Part shown: positions 7,689 through 15,038 of the stretch, in pieces | Numbering within the stretch: the stretch's first letter is position 1 | Layout: each line of letters starts with the position of its first letter | Source of the DNA: JAGPUQ01 sp049325095 | GTDB taxonomy: Bacteria > Pseudomonadota > Gammaproteobacteria > Pseudomonadales > Porticoccaceae | Assembly: GCA_049325095.1 (NCBI GenBank) | Contig: JBMOPO010000008.1 | Span: 1-16,622, forward strand | Length of the DNA stretch: 16,622 nucleotides | Direction of reading: 5' to 3' | Notes under the pieces: model-generated | Databases searched by the model: none | The model's input: the letters and a program-made list of their open reading frames with translations, nothing else | What the model was told of the DNA's origin: nothing | Program-made: the position numbers and the translations under genes

Positions 7689-8534
7689 TCATCGCCCGTG
7701 CAGCGCGTCGAAGACCTGCATCAACTGCGGCGGTCCGGCGCCCTCCCCGGCCTGGTCCAGATAGGCCTCGCGCAGGCGGAATTCGGGAGGCGATTGCAGC
7801 GCCTCGCCGCCCAGCAGGGTGGCGATCCGCGCGCCGCCGAGCAGGCGCAGCACCGTGGTCAGATAGAGCCGGTCGAGCCGCCCGGCGGCCACCAGGGTGC
7901 GCAGCACCTCGGGCCCGGCGCTGGCGTAGGCGTGGCGCAGCCCCAGCTCGGCCAGCGCGGCCAGGGCCCGCGGCGCCTCGACCCGCTGTATCCCCGCGAC
8001 CAGCAGTTCGCAACCGGCGGCTTCGAGCGCCCGCCGCCGGGCGGCCGGCGCGCGGGCGCCGGTGATCACCCGCACCCGGCGCTGCGCCCGCGCCGCGGCG
8101 AGCGGTGCGGGCGGCAGGTCCAGGGCCGCGCTCAGCACCGCGATCGCCGGGCGCGGCGCAAGACCCAGCGCTGCGCGGAATTCGAGCAGGTCGGCGGGCG
8201 CGTCCCCGCCCAGCGCAAACCCGGCCTGGGCGGTGCCGGCGGCCAGTTCGCGCACATAGCGGCCGCTGACCAGCAGCACATCGGACTGCGCGGCGAGCTC
8301 CAGGTAGAGCCGCCAGTCGCGCGGGTTGGCGATGGCATCCGGCACCTGCAGCCGGCCGCCGTCCGGCGCGATGGCGATGCGGCCGTCGAGACTGGCGACG
8401 AAGTTGGCGTAGACGAAGCAGCCCTCCGGGCCCGGGGCCACCGCCGCGCGCCAGCCCGGGTCGAGGTACAGCCCCCGCAGGGGCGCGGCACCCGGCTCCG
8501 GGTAGAGGCGCAGCAACGACCGGGATTCGGGCAT
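7689..8534 (-). CDS. RibD C-terminal-domain (pyrimidine reductase/DHFR-like) reductase
   Basis: This 281-residue protein is of the RibD_C/bacterial dihydrofolate-reductase-like superfamily, NAD(P)H-dependent reductases acting on pteridine- or pyrimidine-like substrates. The opening strand NFVASLDGRIA (residues 44-54) and the later SAGPEVLRTLVAAGRLD followed by LYLT are family hallmarks. There is no RibD deaminase domain, so it is a stand-alone reductase and need not act in riboflavin synthesis. A longer in-frame extension to 8645 exists, but the ATG at 8534 is preferred: it lies 10 bases after the stop of the upstream phosphotransferase gene and avoids a 37-residue extension that overlaps that gene. 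It is probably co-transcribed with the phosphotransferase. Substrate unknown. Confidence 0.8.
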   Translation of the reverse strand: MPESRSLLRLYPEPGAAPLRGLYLDPGWRAAVAPGPEGCFVYANFVASLDGRIAIAPDGGRLQVPDAIANPRDWRLYLELAAQSDVLLVSGRYVRELAAGTAQAGFALGGDAPADLLEFRAALGLAPRPAIAVLSAALDLPPAPLAAARAQRRVRVITGARAPAARRRALEAAGCELLVAGIQRVEAPRALAALAELGLRHAYASAGPEVLRTLVAAGRLDRLYLTTVLRLLGGARIATLLGGEALQSPPEFRLREAYLDQAGEGAGPPQLMQVFDALHGR

Positions 8535-8544
8535 CGCCGCGCCG

Positions 8545-9597
8545 CTAGCGCGCTCCCAGGCGCTGGGCGATGGCCCAGGCGCGGTCGGCGCGATTGCGGC
8601 ACTCGTCCTTGTAGTCGAGCGCCTTGCGGGAGCTGGCGTTGCCATCCAGGCCGCGCTTGTAGACGCCCTGGACGATGGCCGCGGAGCGGAACAGGTTGTA
8701 GGCGACGTAGAACTCCCAGTCGTCGATGCGCTCGCGGCCGGACTCGGCGCAGTACCAGGCGACCACTTCCTCCTGGGTGGGCAGGCCCATCCCGGCGAGC
8801 TCCGCAGCCGGGCGCCGCAGGGTGACCTCGCCGGCGAAATCGGCGTTGTACTCCATGCACAGGTAGCCCAGGTCGGCGAGAGGATCGCCCAGGGTGCACA
8901 GCTCCCAGTCGAGCACCGCCACCACCCGCGGCTCGGTGGGGTGGAACATGATGTTCTGCACCCGGTAGTCGCCGTGGGCGATGCTGGTCGGCCCGGCCGG
9001 CGGGATGTGGGCCGGCACCCATTCCAGCAGCCGCTCCATGCTCTCGATCTCGGCGGTCTGGGCCGCCCGGTACTGCTTGCTCCAGCGCGCCACCTGGCGT
9101 TCGTAGTAGTTCCCCGGGCGCCCGAAGTCGCCCAGACCCACCGCCTGCCAGTCCACCGCGTGCAGGGCCGCCAGCACCCGCACCAGGTCGCGCCACAGCG
9201 CGCGGCGCTGCTCGCGGGGCGCCTCCTCCAGCGTCGGGTGCTCGAAGATCCGCCCGTCCACCGCTTCCATCACATAGAACTTGGTGCCGATCACCGCCGG
9301 GTCTTCACCGAGCGCGAGCATCCGGGGCACGGGCACCCGGGTGTCGGCAAGCGCCTTCATGACGCGGTATTCGCGGTCCACCTGGTGCGCCGAGGGCAGC
9401 AGAGTACCCGGCGGCTGCTTGCGCAGCACATAGCGCCCGGAAGGGGATTCGAGCATGAAGGTGGGATTGCTCTGCCCGCCCTCGAACTGGCGCACCCGCA
9501 GGGGCCCGGCAAAGCCCGCGACCTCGCGCTCCAGAAAGCGCGCCAGCGCCGCCTCGTCGAATTCGTGGCCGCTGCGGACCGGTGTCAACTCCGCCAT
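8545..9597 (-). CDS. ACAD10/11-type acyl phosphotransferase (APH family)
   Basis: This 350-residue kinase-like protein is of the phosphotransferase family PF01636, in the subgroup related to the N-terminal kinase domain of human ACAD10/ACAD11. Visible features are a nucleotide-binding region with EGGQSNPTF (39-47) and YVLRKQ (Lys60), the catalytic loop SIAHGDYRVQN (205-215; Asp210, Asn215) and the metal-binding VAVLDWE (Asp230). Family members phosphorylate hydroxyacyl-CoA-type substrates, often beside acyl-CoA dehydrogenases, so this is more likely a catabolic enzyme than an antibiotic resistance kinase. ATGs also exist at 9624 and 9612, but the one at 9597 follows a GGGGGGA ribosome binding site. 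It heads a two-gene minus-strand operon and diverges from the LLM genes. Confidence 0.87.
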   Translation of the reverse strand: MAELTPVRSGHEFDEAALARFLEREVAGFAGPLRVRQFEGGQSNPTFMLESPSGRYVLRKQPPGTLLPSAHQVDREYRVMKALADTRVPVPRMLALGEDPAVIGTKFYVMEAVDGRIFEHPTLEEAPREQRRALWRDLVRVLAALHAVDWQAVGLGDFGRPGNYYERQVARWSKQYRAAQTAEIESMERLLEWVPAHIPPAGPTSIAHGDYRVQNIMFHPTEPRVVAVLDWELCTLGDPLADLGYLCMEYNADFAGEVTLRRPAAELAGMGLPTQEEVVAWYCAESGRERIDDWEFYVAYNLFRSAAIVQGVYKRGLDGNASSRKALDYKDECRNRADRAWAIAQRLGAR

Positions 9598-9603
9598 CGA
9601 TAG

Positions 9604-9610
9604 TCCCCCC
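9604..9610 (-). promoter_or_regulatory. Start-deciding Shine-Dalgarno for the phosphotransferase gene
   Basis: On the minus strand GGGGGGA lies six bases before the ATG at 9597. It supports this start over the in-frame ATGs at 9612 and 9624, which lie upstream of it. Confidence 0.6.
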
Positions 9611-9686
9611 ATGCAATCGGTCAAGCTTACCGGTTGAGCCCGGGGCCGGCAAAATGCCAGACTCGGGTTTTCCCGGAATGCCGCCC

Positions 9687-10688
9687 ATGAACCTGCGCCA
9701 GCGCATCGCCGTCACCCTGCCCGCCGGACCCAGGGTCGCCGACACCCTGGAGCGGGTGCGCTGGGCCGAAGCGGCCGGCTATGACGACGCCTGGTTCGCC
9801 GATGCCGGCGCGCCGGATGCGCTGACCACGGCGGCGGCACTGGCCGGCATCACCGAGCGGTTGCGCATCGGGGTGGCGGTCACCCCGGTGTTCACCCGCA
9901 CCCCGGCGGTGCTCGCGGCCACCGCCAACGCCCTCGGCCAGCTCCTGCCCGGGCGCTTCGTGCTGGGGCTCGGGGCCTCCAGCCAGACCATGATGATCGA
10001 CTGGCACGGGGTGGCCTTCGAGAAGCCCCTCACCCGGGTGAAGAACACCGCCCTGCTGGTGCGCTCGATGCTGCGCGGCGAAAAATCCGATTTCGACCGC
10101 GACGGCCTGCGCAGCCGCAACTACCGGCAGGAGCCCCTGGACGATCCGCCGCCCATCCATCTCGCCGCCCTGCGCCCGAAAATGATCGAGATGGCCGCCG
10201 AGGTCGGCGACGGCGTGATCATCAATCTGTGGCCGCGTTCGGCGCTGCCGCGCATCCTCGACCATGTGCGCACCGGCGCGGAGCGGGCCGGCAAGGACTG
10301 GCGCGGGGTGGAAGTCGTCAACCGCGCCATGGTGCTGGTCACCGACGACCGGGCCGCCGCCCGCGATCTGTTCCGCGCCGCCTTCGCGCCCTACTACGCC
10401 AACCCGGTCTACAACCATTTCCTGGACTGGGCCGGCCATCCCGGGGCGGCCGCCGGGATCGCCGCCGGCTGGGCGGCCCGCGACCGCCGGCGCACCGCGG
10501 GCGCCCTGGACGACGCCCTGGTCGACCAGATCGCGGTGATCGGCAGCGCCGACCAGTGCCGGGAGCGGATCGCCGCCGACGCCGAAGCCGGCATCCACAC
10601 CCAGATCATCGCGCCCCTGCCCGGCGCCTCTCCCGAGGCGGTCGAGGCCACCCTGGCGGCCTTCACCGCCGACCGCTTCGGATTCTAG
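9687..10688 (+). CDS. LLM-class flavin/F420-dependent oxidoreductase 1
   Basis: This 333-residue luciferase-like monooxygenase-fold (TIM-barrel) oxidoreductase uses reduced flavin or coenzyme F420. Hallmarks in order are an N-terminal strand RIAVTLPAG (6-14), AEAAGYDDAWFAD (27-39), TERLRIGVAVTPVFTRTP (56-73), LLPGRFVLGLGAS (86-98) and PPIHLAALRPKMIEMAAEVGDG (155-176). WHGVAFEKPLTR (106-117) resembles actinobacterial F420-type LLM proteins, but the cofactor cannot be decided from sequence alone. The ATG at 9687 is chosen because residue 2 starts the first strand region; ATG 9678 (three residues longer) is possible, and an open frame from 9582 would overlap the divergent gene. The next LLM gene starts three bases after its stop, so the pair is an operon. 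Confidence 0.85.
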   Translation: MNLRQRIAVTLPAGPRVADTLERVRWAEAAGYDDAWFADAGAPDALTTAAALAGITERLRIGVAVTPVFTRTPAVLAATANALGQLLPGRFVLGLGASSQTMMIDWHGVAFEKPLTRVKNTALLVRSMLRGEKSDFDRDGLRSRNYRQEPLDDPPPIHLAALRPKMIEMAAEVGDGVIINLWPRSALPRILDHVRTGAERAGKDWRGVEVVNRAMVLVTDDRAAARDLFRAAFAPYYANPVYNHFLDWAGHPGAAAGIAAGWAARDRRRTAGALDDALVDQIAVIGSADQCRERIAADAEAGIHTQIIAPLPGASPEAVEATLAAFTADRFGF

Positions 10689-10691
10689 GCC

Positions 10692-11627
10692 GTGGGCATC
10701 GGCGTCGGCCTGGGCATGGCGCGGTTTCCGTTCCGGGACACCGACAACTTCTGGCGCTGGGTCGAGCTCTGCGAAGCGGGCGGGGTGGACTCCCTGTGGC
10801 AGACCGACCGCCTGGTATCGGAAGAGCCCTTCCTGGAGTGCATGACGGCGCTCGCCGCCATCGCCGGGGCCACCCGGCGGCTCAAGTTCGGTATGAACGT
10901 CGCCTCGGTGGCGCTGCGCGACCCCCTGGTGCTGGCCAAGCAGTGCGCGACCATCGACTTTCTCAGCGGCGGGCGCCTGCTGCCGGCGTTCGGGATCGGC
11001 GCCGACACCGCCCCGGAATGGGCCGCCACCGGCCGCGGCACCCAGGGGCGCGGCCGGCGCACCGACGAGGCGCTCGACATCATCTCCCGACTCTGGCGCG
11101 GCGAGCGGGTGAGCACCGACGGCGAGCATTACCGCTACCGGGACGCGGTGATCAACCCGTTGCCGATCCAGCAGCCGCTGCCGCTGTGGATCGGCGGCAG
11201 CAGCGCGGCCGCGATCCGCCGCACCGCGCGCTTCGGCACCGGCTGGCAGGCGGGCCTGGAAAACCCGGAGCGCGCCGGCCAGGCGCGGGCGCGAATCCTC
11301 GCCGCCCTCGCCGAGACCGGGCGCGCCATCGACCCGGAGCACTACGGCACCGGCTTCTTCGTGCACTTCGGCGCCCCCGACGACCCGGTCTGCCGGCGCG
11401 AGCTGGCGCGGTTTCGCAAGGCGGCGCCCGATGCCGACCTCAGCCACCTGATCGCGGTCGGCGCGGCGGCGATCCGCGCCACCATCGCCGCCTACGCCCG
11501 CCACGGCATCGCCAAGTTCATTCTCCGCCCGCTGGCGGAGGATGATGCCCAACTGCTGGATCACACCCGGCGGTTGATCGAGGAGGTCCTGCCCCGCGTC
11601 GGCGAAATCCCGCTGGCCGGTTCCTGA
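10692..11627 (+). CDS. LLM-class flavin/F420-dependent oxidoreductase 2
   Basis: This 311-residue protein is a second luciferase-like oxidoreductase from a different LLM subgroup than its neighbour. It has an N-terminal GIGVGLG strand, ELCEAGGVDSLWQTDRLV, TRRLKFGMNVASVALRDP, DFLSGGRLLPAFGIG, DEALDIISRLWRGE, and PLPLWIGGSSAAAIRRTARFGTGW, all typical of the fold. The start is GTG at 10692, three bases after the previous stop, which implies translational coupling; a start at ATG 10716 would remove the first beta strand. The two LLM proteins differ in sequence and are not a simple recent duplication. They may act as partners or on successive steps; the substrate is unknown. Confidence 0.85.
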   Translation: MGIGVGLGMARFPFRDTDNFWRWVELCEAGGVDSLWQTDRLVSEEPFLECMTALAAIAGATRRLKFGMNVASVALRDPLVLAKQCATIDFLSGGRLLPAFGIGADTAPEWAATGRGTQGRGRRTDEALDIISRLWRGERVSTDGEHYRYRDAVINPLPIQQPLPLWIGGSSAAAIRRTARFGTGWQAGLENPERAGQARARILAALAETGRAIDPEHYGTGFFVHFGAPDDPVCRRELARFRKAAPDADLSHLIAVGAAAIRATIAAYARHGIAKFILRPLAEDDAQLLDHTRRLIEEVLPRVGEIPLAGS

Positions 11628-11652
11628 ACCCGGCCCCCTTGGGGATTTCCGT

Positions 11653-11672
11653 ATAAAAATATGACGTTTTAT
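11653..11672. promoter_or_regulatory. AT-rich inverted repeat upstream of cysH (candidate CysB operator)
   Basis: ATAAAA and TTTTAT arms are separated by 8 bases within an AT-rich patch (11645-11681) in otherwise GC-rich DNA. It lies 63 bases before the cysH start. CysB sites are AT-rich and lie near cys promoters, and a cysB gene is next door. The assignment is inferred and no clear -35/-10 pair could be fixed. Confidence 0.4.
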
Positions 11673-11734
11673 TCTTTTTCAGCCAGTCCGGCCTTTGTTA
11701 GGCTGCGCCCCGAATCCAGCTTGGGAGCAGGACC

Positions 11735-12463
11735 ATGGCCAGCCAGGCACTCAATCTCGTCGATATCGACGCCAGCCTCGCCAACCAGTCGCCACAGGAC
11801 ATTCTCGGTTACGCGCTGCAAAGGTTCGACAACATCGCGATCTCCTTCAGCGGCGCCGAGGACGTGGTACTCATCGACATGGCGTACCGGATCCGCCAGG
11901 ACATCCAGGTGTTCTCACTCGACACCGGGCGCCTGCACCCCGAGACCTACCGCTTCATCGACCGGGTCCGCGAGCACTACGGCATCGCCATCGACGTCCT
12001 GTACCCAGACGCCGAGGCGGTGCGCAACCTGGTGCGGGAGAAGGGCCTGTTCAGCTTCTACCGGGACGATCACAAGGAGTGCTGCGGCATCCGCAAGATC
12101 GGCCCGCTGCGGCGCAAACTGGCGACGCTGGACGCCTGGATCACCGGCCAGCGCAGGGACCAGAGCCCCAACACCCGCGCCGAAATTCCCGTCATTCAGG
12201 ACGACAAGGCCTTCGCCCGCGAAGGCGGCACCCTGACCAAGTTCAACCCGCTGGCCAACTGGTCGTCGCAGCAGGTGTGGCGCTACATCCGCGACCACCA
12301 GGTGCCCTACAACGAGCTGCACGACCGCGGTTTCATCAGCATCGGCTGCGAGCCCTGCACCCGGCCGGTGGGCCCGGGCCAGCACGAGCGCGAGGGCCGC
12401 TGGTGGTGGGAAGAGGCGACCAAGAAGGAGTGCGGCCTGCACGCGGTCAATATCGAATCCTGA
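11735..12463 (+). CDS. cysH: Assimilatory adenylylsulfate (APS/PAPS) reductase, [4Fe-4S] type
   Basis: This 242-residue enzyme reduces activated sulfate to sulfite using thioredoxin in the cytoplasmic assimilatory pathway. The PP-loop-type nucleotide site is ISFSGAEDVVLIDM (36-49). Both cysteine pairs for the [4Fe-4S] cluster are present: Cys116-Cys117 (KECCGIRKIGPL) and Cys205/Cys208 (IGCEPCTRP). The redox-active Cys233 lies in the C-terminal KKECGLH motif. The four cluster cysteines mark it as the iron-sulfur class that prefers APS, unlike E. coli CysH, which lacks them. ATG 11735 follows GGAGCAGG (11723-11730). It is a single-gene unit that ends at a strong terminator and converges on cysB, its likely activator. 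Length is a little under Pseudomonas CysH. Confidence 0.95.
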   Translation: MASQALNLVDIDASLANQSPQDILGYALQRFDNIAISFSGAEDVVLIDMAYRIRQDIQVFSLDTGRLHPETYRFIDRVREHYGIAIDVLYPDAEAVRNLVREKGLFSFYRDDHKECCGIRKIGPLRRKLATLDAWITGQRRDQSPNTRAEIPVIQDDKAFAREGGTLTKFNPLANWSSQQVWRYIRDHQVPYNELHDRGFISIGCEPCTRPVGPGQHEREGRWWWEEATKKECGLHAVNIES

Positions 12464-12489
12464 TCGGCGCCACCGGCCGGTGCTCGACG

Positions 12490-12514
12490 AAAACCCCGCA
12501 CCGCGGGGTTTTTT
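12490..12514. terminator. Bidirectional rho-independent terminator between cysH and cysB
   Basis: A perfect 10-bp stem AAAACCCCGC / GCGGGGTTTT with a 3-base loop is followed by two more T on the + strand, giving a six-T run. On the minus strand the mirror stem also ends in a T tract. It sits 26 bases after the cysH stop and downstream of cysB, so it can serve both convergent genes. Confidence 0.9.
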
Positions 12515-12611
12515 CGTTATGGCCGCAAGCGGGACTTCCGGCCCGACAATGCCGGCCCCGCGCCGGGATGCGCCCGGTCGAGCGCGTCAGGGCGCTGGGC
12601 CGGCGCGGGTC

Positions 12612-12644
12612 GGGTCGGATCAGGGTCGGATCAGGGTCGGATCA
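12612..12644. repeat. Three tandem copies of an 11-bp repeat at the cysB stop
   Basis: GGGTCGGATCA occurs three times head-to-tail without mismatch. On the minus strand each unit begins with TGA, and the first of these is the cysB stop codon. Because 11 is not a multiple of 3, the three TGAs fall in all three frames. Confidence 0.9.
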
Positions 12645-13619
12645 ATAGTTCGGCAATTCGAAACCGGCGAAGTAGGCGTCGAGCTCCTCCCGGCTCGCCA
12701 GGCTGCACGCGTGATCCACCACCTCCCGGGTGAGATGGGGCGCGAAACCCTCGATGAAGTCGTACATGAAACCGCGCAGGAAGGTGCCGCGGCGAAAACC
12801 GATGCTGGTGACGCTGGGCGCGAACAGATGGGAGGCATCCAGGGCCACCAGATCGGCATCGAGGCGCGGCTCATAGGCCATGTGGGCGATGATGCCGATG
12901 CCGAGCCCGAGGCGGACATAGGTCTTGATCACGTCGGCATCGGTGGCGGTGAACACCACCCGCGGCTTCAGGCCGCGGGCGTGGAAGGCCTCGTCGAGCC
13001 GCGAGCGCCCGGTGAAACCGAACACATAGGTGACGATGGGGTATTCGGCGACCTCCTCCACCGTCAGCCCGGTCCCGCGGTTGGCGAGCGGGTGTCCGCG
13101 CGGTACCAGAATGCAGCGGTTCCAGCGGTAACAGGGCATCATCAGCAGATTGCCGAACAGCTCCAGCGCCTCGGTGGCGATGGCGAAATCGACGCTGCCC
13201 TCGGCCGCCTTCTCCGAGATCTGCATCGGCGTTCCCTGATGCATGTGCAGCGAAACCCCGGGATATTTGGCGATGAACTTCTCGATCACCGGCGGCAGCG
13301 CATAGCGGGCCTGGGTGTGGGTGGTGGCGATCGACAGGCTGCCGCGGTCCGGCGCGCTGAACTCCTGGGCGAGCTGGCGGATGTTCTCGACCCGCGCCAG
13401 AATCTCGCCGACGATGGCCAGCACCGCCTCGCCGGCCGGCGTGATCCGGGTCAGATGCTTGCCGCTGCGGGCGAAGATCTGCACTCCCAGTTCGTCTTCG
13501 AGCAGGCGGATCTGCTTGCTGATCCCGGGCTGGGAGGTATAGAGACTCTGGGCGGTGGCCGACACATTGAGATCGTGGTGGGCGACCTCCCAGATGTAGC
13601 GGAGCTGCTGAAGCTTCAT
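12642..13619 (-). CDS. cysB: CysB-type LysR transcriptional regulator
   Basis: This 325-residue protein matches CysB (324 residues in E. coli). The N-terminal winged helix-turn-helix runs MKLQQLRYIWEVAHHDLNVS with SLYTSQPGISKQIRLLEDEL at 26-45. The effector domain begins near residue 90, and the inducer-binding loop IATTHTQARYALPP (98-111) is characteristic of CysB/Cbl, the sulfate- and N-acetylserine-responsive subfamily. An in-frame extension to 13670 would add 17 residues, but the family start MKLQQL at 13619 is clear. It is expected to activate cys genes under sulfur limitation and to repress itself. The neighbouring cysH with an AT-rich inverted repeat fits this. Homology is strong; the target site is inferred. 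Confidence 0.93.
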   Translation of the reverse strand: MKLQQLRYIWEVAHHDLNVSATAQSLYTSQPGISKQIRLLEDELGVQIFARSGKHLTRITPAGEAVLAIVGEILARVENIRQLAQEFSAPDRGSLSIATTHTQARYALPPVIEKFIAKYPGVSLHMHQGTPMQISEKAAEGSVDFAIATEALELFGNLLMMPCYRWNRCILVPRGHPLANRGTGLTVEEVAEYPIVTYVFGFTGRSRLDEAFHARGLKPRVVFTATDADVIKTYVRLGLGIGIIAHMAYEPRLDADLVALDASHLFAPSVTSIGFRRGTFLRGFMYDFIEGFAPHLTREVVDHACSLASREELDAYFAGFELPNY

Positions 13620-13660
13620 GTGCTGTCTTGCGGCGGCCTCGGGAGCATCAATCAAAGCGC

Positions 13661-13689
13661 ATAAGAACACAGGCGCATATGCCCTTCAA
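13661..13689 (-). promoter_or_regulatory. Candidate sigma-70 promoter of cysB
   Basis: On the minus strand TTGAAG (13684-13689) and TCTTAT (13661-13666) are 17 bases apart, each matching four of six consensus positions, 42 bases before the cysB ATG. A GCATATGC palindrome lies in the spacer region and could be a regulator site. Confidence 0.45.
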
Positions 13690-13730
13690 GCATAGCCGGG
13701 GATGCATCCGGCGGCGCGGTCGCCGGCCGC

Positions 13731-14627
13731 TCAACCCTGATTGACGATGCCGTGGGGCACGTGCCCGGTGGCGACGTGCTCGCTCGCCGAATCGCAATGC
13801 CGCTGCTGGTCGTCGAAGAACACGTCGGCGCCGTAGGCGCGCAGGAATTCGCCCTTGTCCAGCCCGCCGAGAAACAGGGACTCGTCGATGCGGATATTCC
13901 AGTGGCGCAGCGTCAGCACCACCCGCTGATGGGCCGGGGCGGAGCGGGCGGTGACCAGCGCGGTGCGGATCGGCCCGGTGCCGGGCGGGAACTCGGCCTG
14001 CAGCCGGTGCAGCGATTGCAGGAAATTCTTGAACGGACCGCCGCTCAGCGGCTGCCGCGCGGCGGCCTTCTCGCTGGCCGCAAAGGCGGCCAGCCCCTGC
14101 TCCTGGAAGACGCGCTCGGCCTCGTCGGAAAACAGCACCGCGTCGCCGTCGAAGGCGAAGCGGACCTCGTCGGTATCGTTGAGTGCCCGGTTGGACGGCA
14201 GCAGGGTCGCCGCCGCGAAGCCGTGCTCGAGTGCGCTGCGCACGTCATCGGCCTGGGTGGAGAGGAACAGGTCGCAGCCGAAGGCGCCCACATAGCGATA
14301 GGGGCTGCGCCCGCCGCAGAACGCAGCCCGGGAGATTTCCAGGCCGTAATGCTCGATGGAATTGAAGATCCGCAAACCGGTATCGGCCGAGTTGCGCGAC
14401 AGGAGGACGATCTCGACACCCTTGCCCGCCGGCAGCAACGCATTGATGCGCAGCAGCTTTTGTACCAGGGGGAAGGCCTCACCTGGGGCGAGCACCTCGT
14501 CCTCGTGCTCGATCTGGTATTGGGAATAAGCCGCAACACCTTGTTTTTCATAGATCTCATGGCTTTCCCTGAGATCGAAAAGTACGCGGGAGGAGATCGC
14601 GATAACCAGTTTGTCGGCGAGATTCAT
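13731..14627 (-). CDS. 5'-nucleotidase (PF06189, NT5C1-like)
   Basis: This 298-residue protein belongs to the cytosolic 5'-nucleotidase family PF06189, related to animal NT5C1, which dephosphorylates nucleoside monophosphates. Signatures are IAISSRVLFDLRES near the N-terminus (9-22), VEIVLLSRNSADTGLRIFNSI in the middle, and the C-terminal VTARSAPAHQRV followed by LFLGGLDKGEFLRAYGADVFFDDQ. Length is typical and the protein looks intact. ATG 14627 follows AGGTGG seven bases upstream, and TATACT lies a further 20 bases up. It is transcribed toward cysB and its stop is 111 bases from the cysB start. A link to sulfur assimilation (removal of adenosine 3',5'-bisphosphate or AMP) is possible but not shown by sequence. 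Confidence 0.88.
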   Translation of the reverse strand: MNLADKLVIAISSRVLFDLRESHEIYEKQGVAAYSQYQIEHEDEVLAPGEAFPLVQKLLRINALLPAGKGVEIVLLSRNSADTGLRIFNSIEHYGLEISRAAFCGGRSPYRYVGAFGCDLFLSTQADDVRSALEHGFAAATLLPSNRALNDTDEVRFAFDGDAVLFSDEAERVFQEQGLAAFAASEKAAARQPLSGGPFKNFLQSLHRLQAEFPPGTGPIRTALVTARSAPAHQRVVLTLRHWNIRIDESLFLGGLDKGEFLRAYGADVFFDDQQRHCDSASEHVATGHVPHGIVNQG

Positions 14628-14634
14628 GCTCCGG

Positions 14635-14640
14635 CCACCT
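14635..14640 (-). promoter_or_regulatory. Shine-Dalgarno of the 5'-nucleotidase gene
   Basis: AGGTGG on the minus strand lies seven bases before the ATG at 14627 and supports that start. Confidence 0.6.
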
Positions 14641-14658
14641 GCCGAGGATCGCGCCGGG

Positions 14659-14664
14659 AGTATA
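14659..14664 (-). promoter_or_regulatory. Candidate -10 element of the 5'-nucleotidase gene
   Basis: TATACT on the minus strand matches five of six consensus bases and would give a leader of about 25 bases. No good -35 hexamer is seen at the right distance. Confidence 0.4.
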
Positions 14665-14721
14665 GCCGACCCGGCCGCGGGCGAAGTTCGCCGGCCCCCT
14701 CCCTCGGCTTTCGCGAACCCC

Positions 14722-15012
14722 TCATGGGCTCCGGAGTCGGCCGGCCGCCATCCAGGTGGCGGGAAATACGGGAGCGGAAATTTCGCCCGGCGCCCTGCAA
14801 CTGCGGTCGGGGGGGTTACCTCTCGGCATGATCAGACCACTTCGTTCATCCGGTTGGCCCTTCCGGACCGGGCGTCGCTTGCCGTGGACCGGGATGAACC
14901 CCTGGATCCAGCCCAGACAGGCATCCCCGGTACGGATGCTGTAGTGCCGCGCCCGGATCGGGTTGCGGACCTCTTCCGGGAGCCGGAAAGAGCCCCCGTC
15001 GATGGCCCCCAT
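14722..15012 (-). pseudogene. Truncated tyrosine recombinase (integron/phage integrase type), N-terminal remnant
   Basis: A 96-codon frame whose first ~50 residues match the N-terminal SAM-like core-binding segment of tyrosine recombinases of the integron-integrase kind: EVRNPIRARHYSIRTGDACL then GWIQGFIPVHGKRRP, compared with the common RHYSIRTEQAYVDWIRRFI..HGKRHP. After GKRRP (about nt 14868) the similarity stops, and a MNEVV-like continuation followed by a stop appears in another frame, which suggests a frameshift. The catalytic domain (Arg, His-x-x-Arg, Tyr) is absent. Translation signals are intact: GGGAGGAG at 15018-15025, five bases before the ATG, and TGTAAT at 15033-15038. Family call is by memory of the motif; inactivity is clear from the length. 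Confidence 0.7.
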
Positions 15013-15017
15013 GACGA

Positions 15018-15025
15018 CTCCTCCC
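15018..15025 (-). promoter_or_regulatory. Strong Shine-Dalgarno of the integrase remnant
   Basis: GGGAGGAG on the minus strand lies five bases before the ATG at 15012. A TGTAAT -10-like hexamer lies at 15033-15038. Their survival suggests the loss of the gene body is recent. Confidence 0.55.
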
Positions 15026-15038
15026 GGGCGGGATTACA

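Noticed and set aside
8535..8645. 37-residue N-terminal extension of the RibD_C reductase
   Set aside because: It overlaps the upstream phosphotransferase coding region, and the ATG at 8534 lies directly after that gene's stop.
8545..9597. Aminoglycoside resistance kinase
   Set aside because: The HGDYRVQN and DWE context and length match the ACAD10/11-type acyl phosphotransferase group, not antibiotic kinases.
9627..11564. 645-codon minus-strand open frame opposite the LLM genes
   Set aside because: Gly/Ala/Gln/Arg-rich shadow; both + strand LLM proteins show complete family motifs.
12471..12482. Perfect palindrome CACCGGCCGGTG just after cysH
   Set aside because: Short and GC-rich, likely chance or part of the 3' UTR; the real terminator is the hairpin at 12490-12514.
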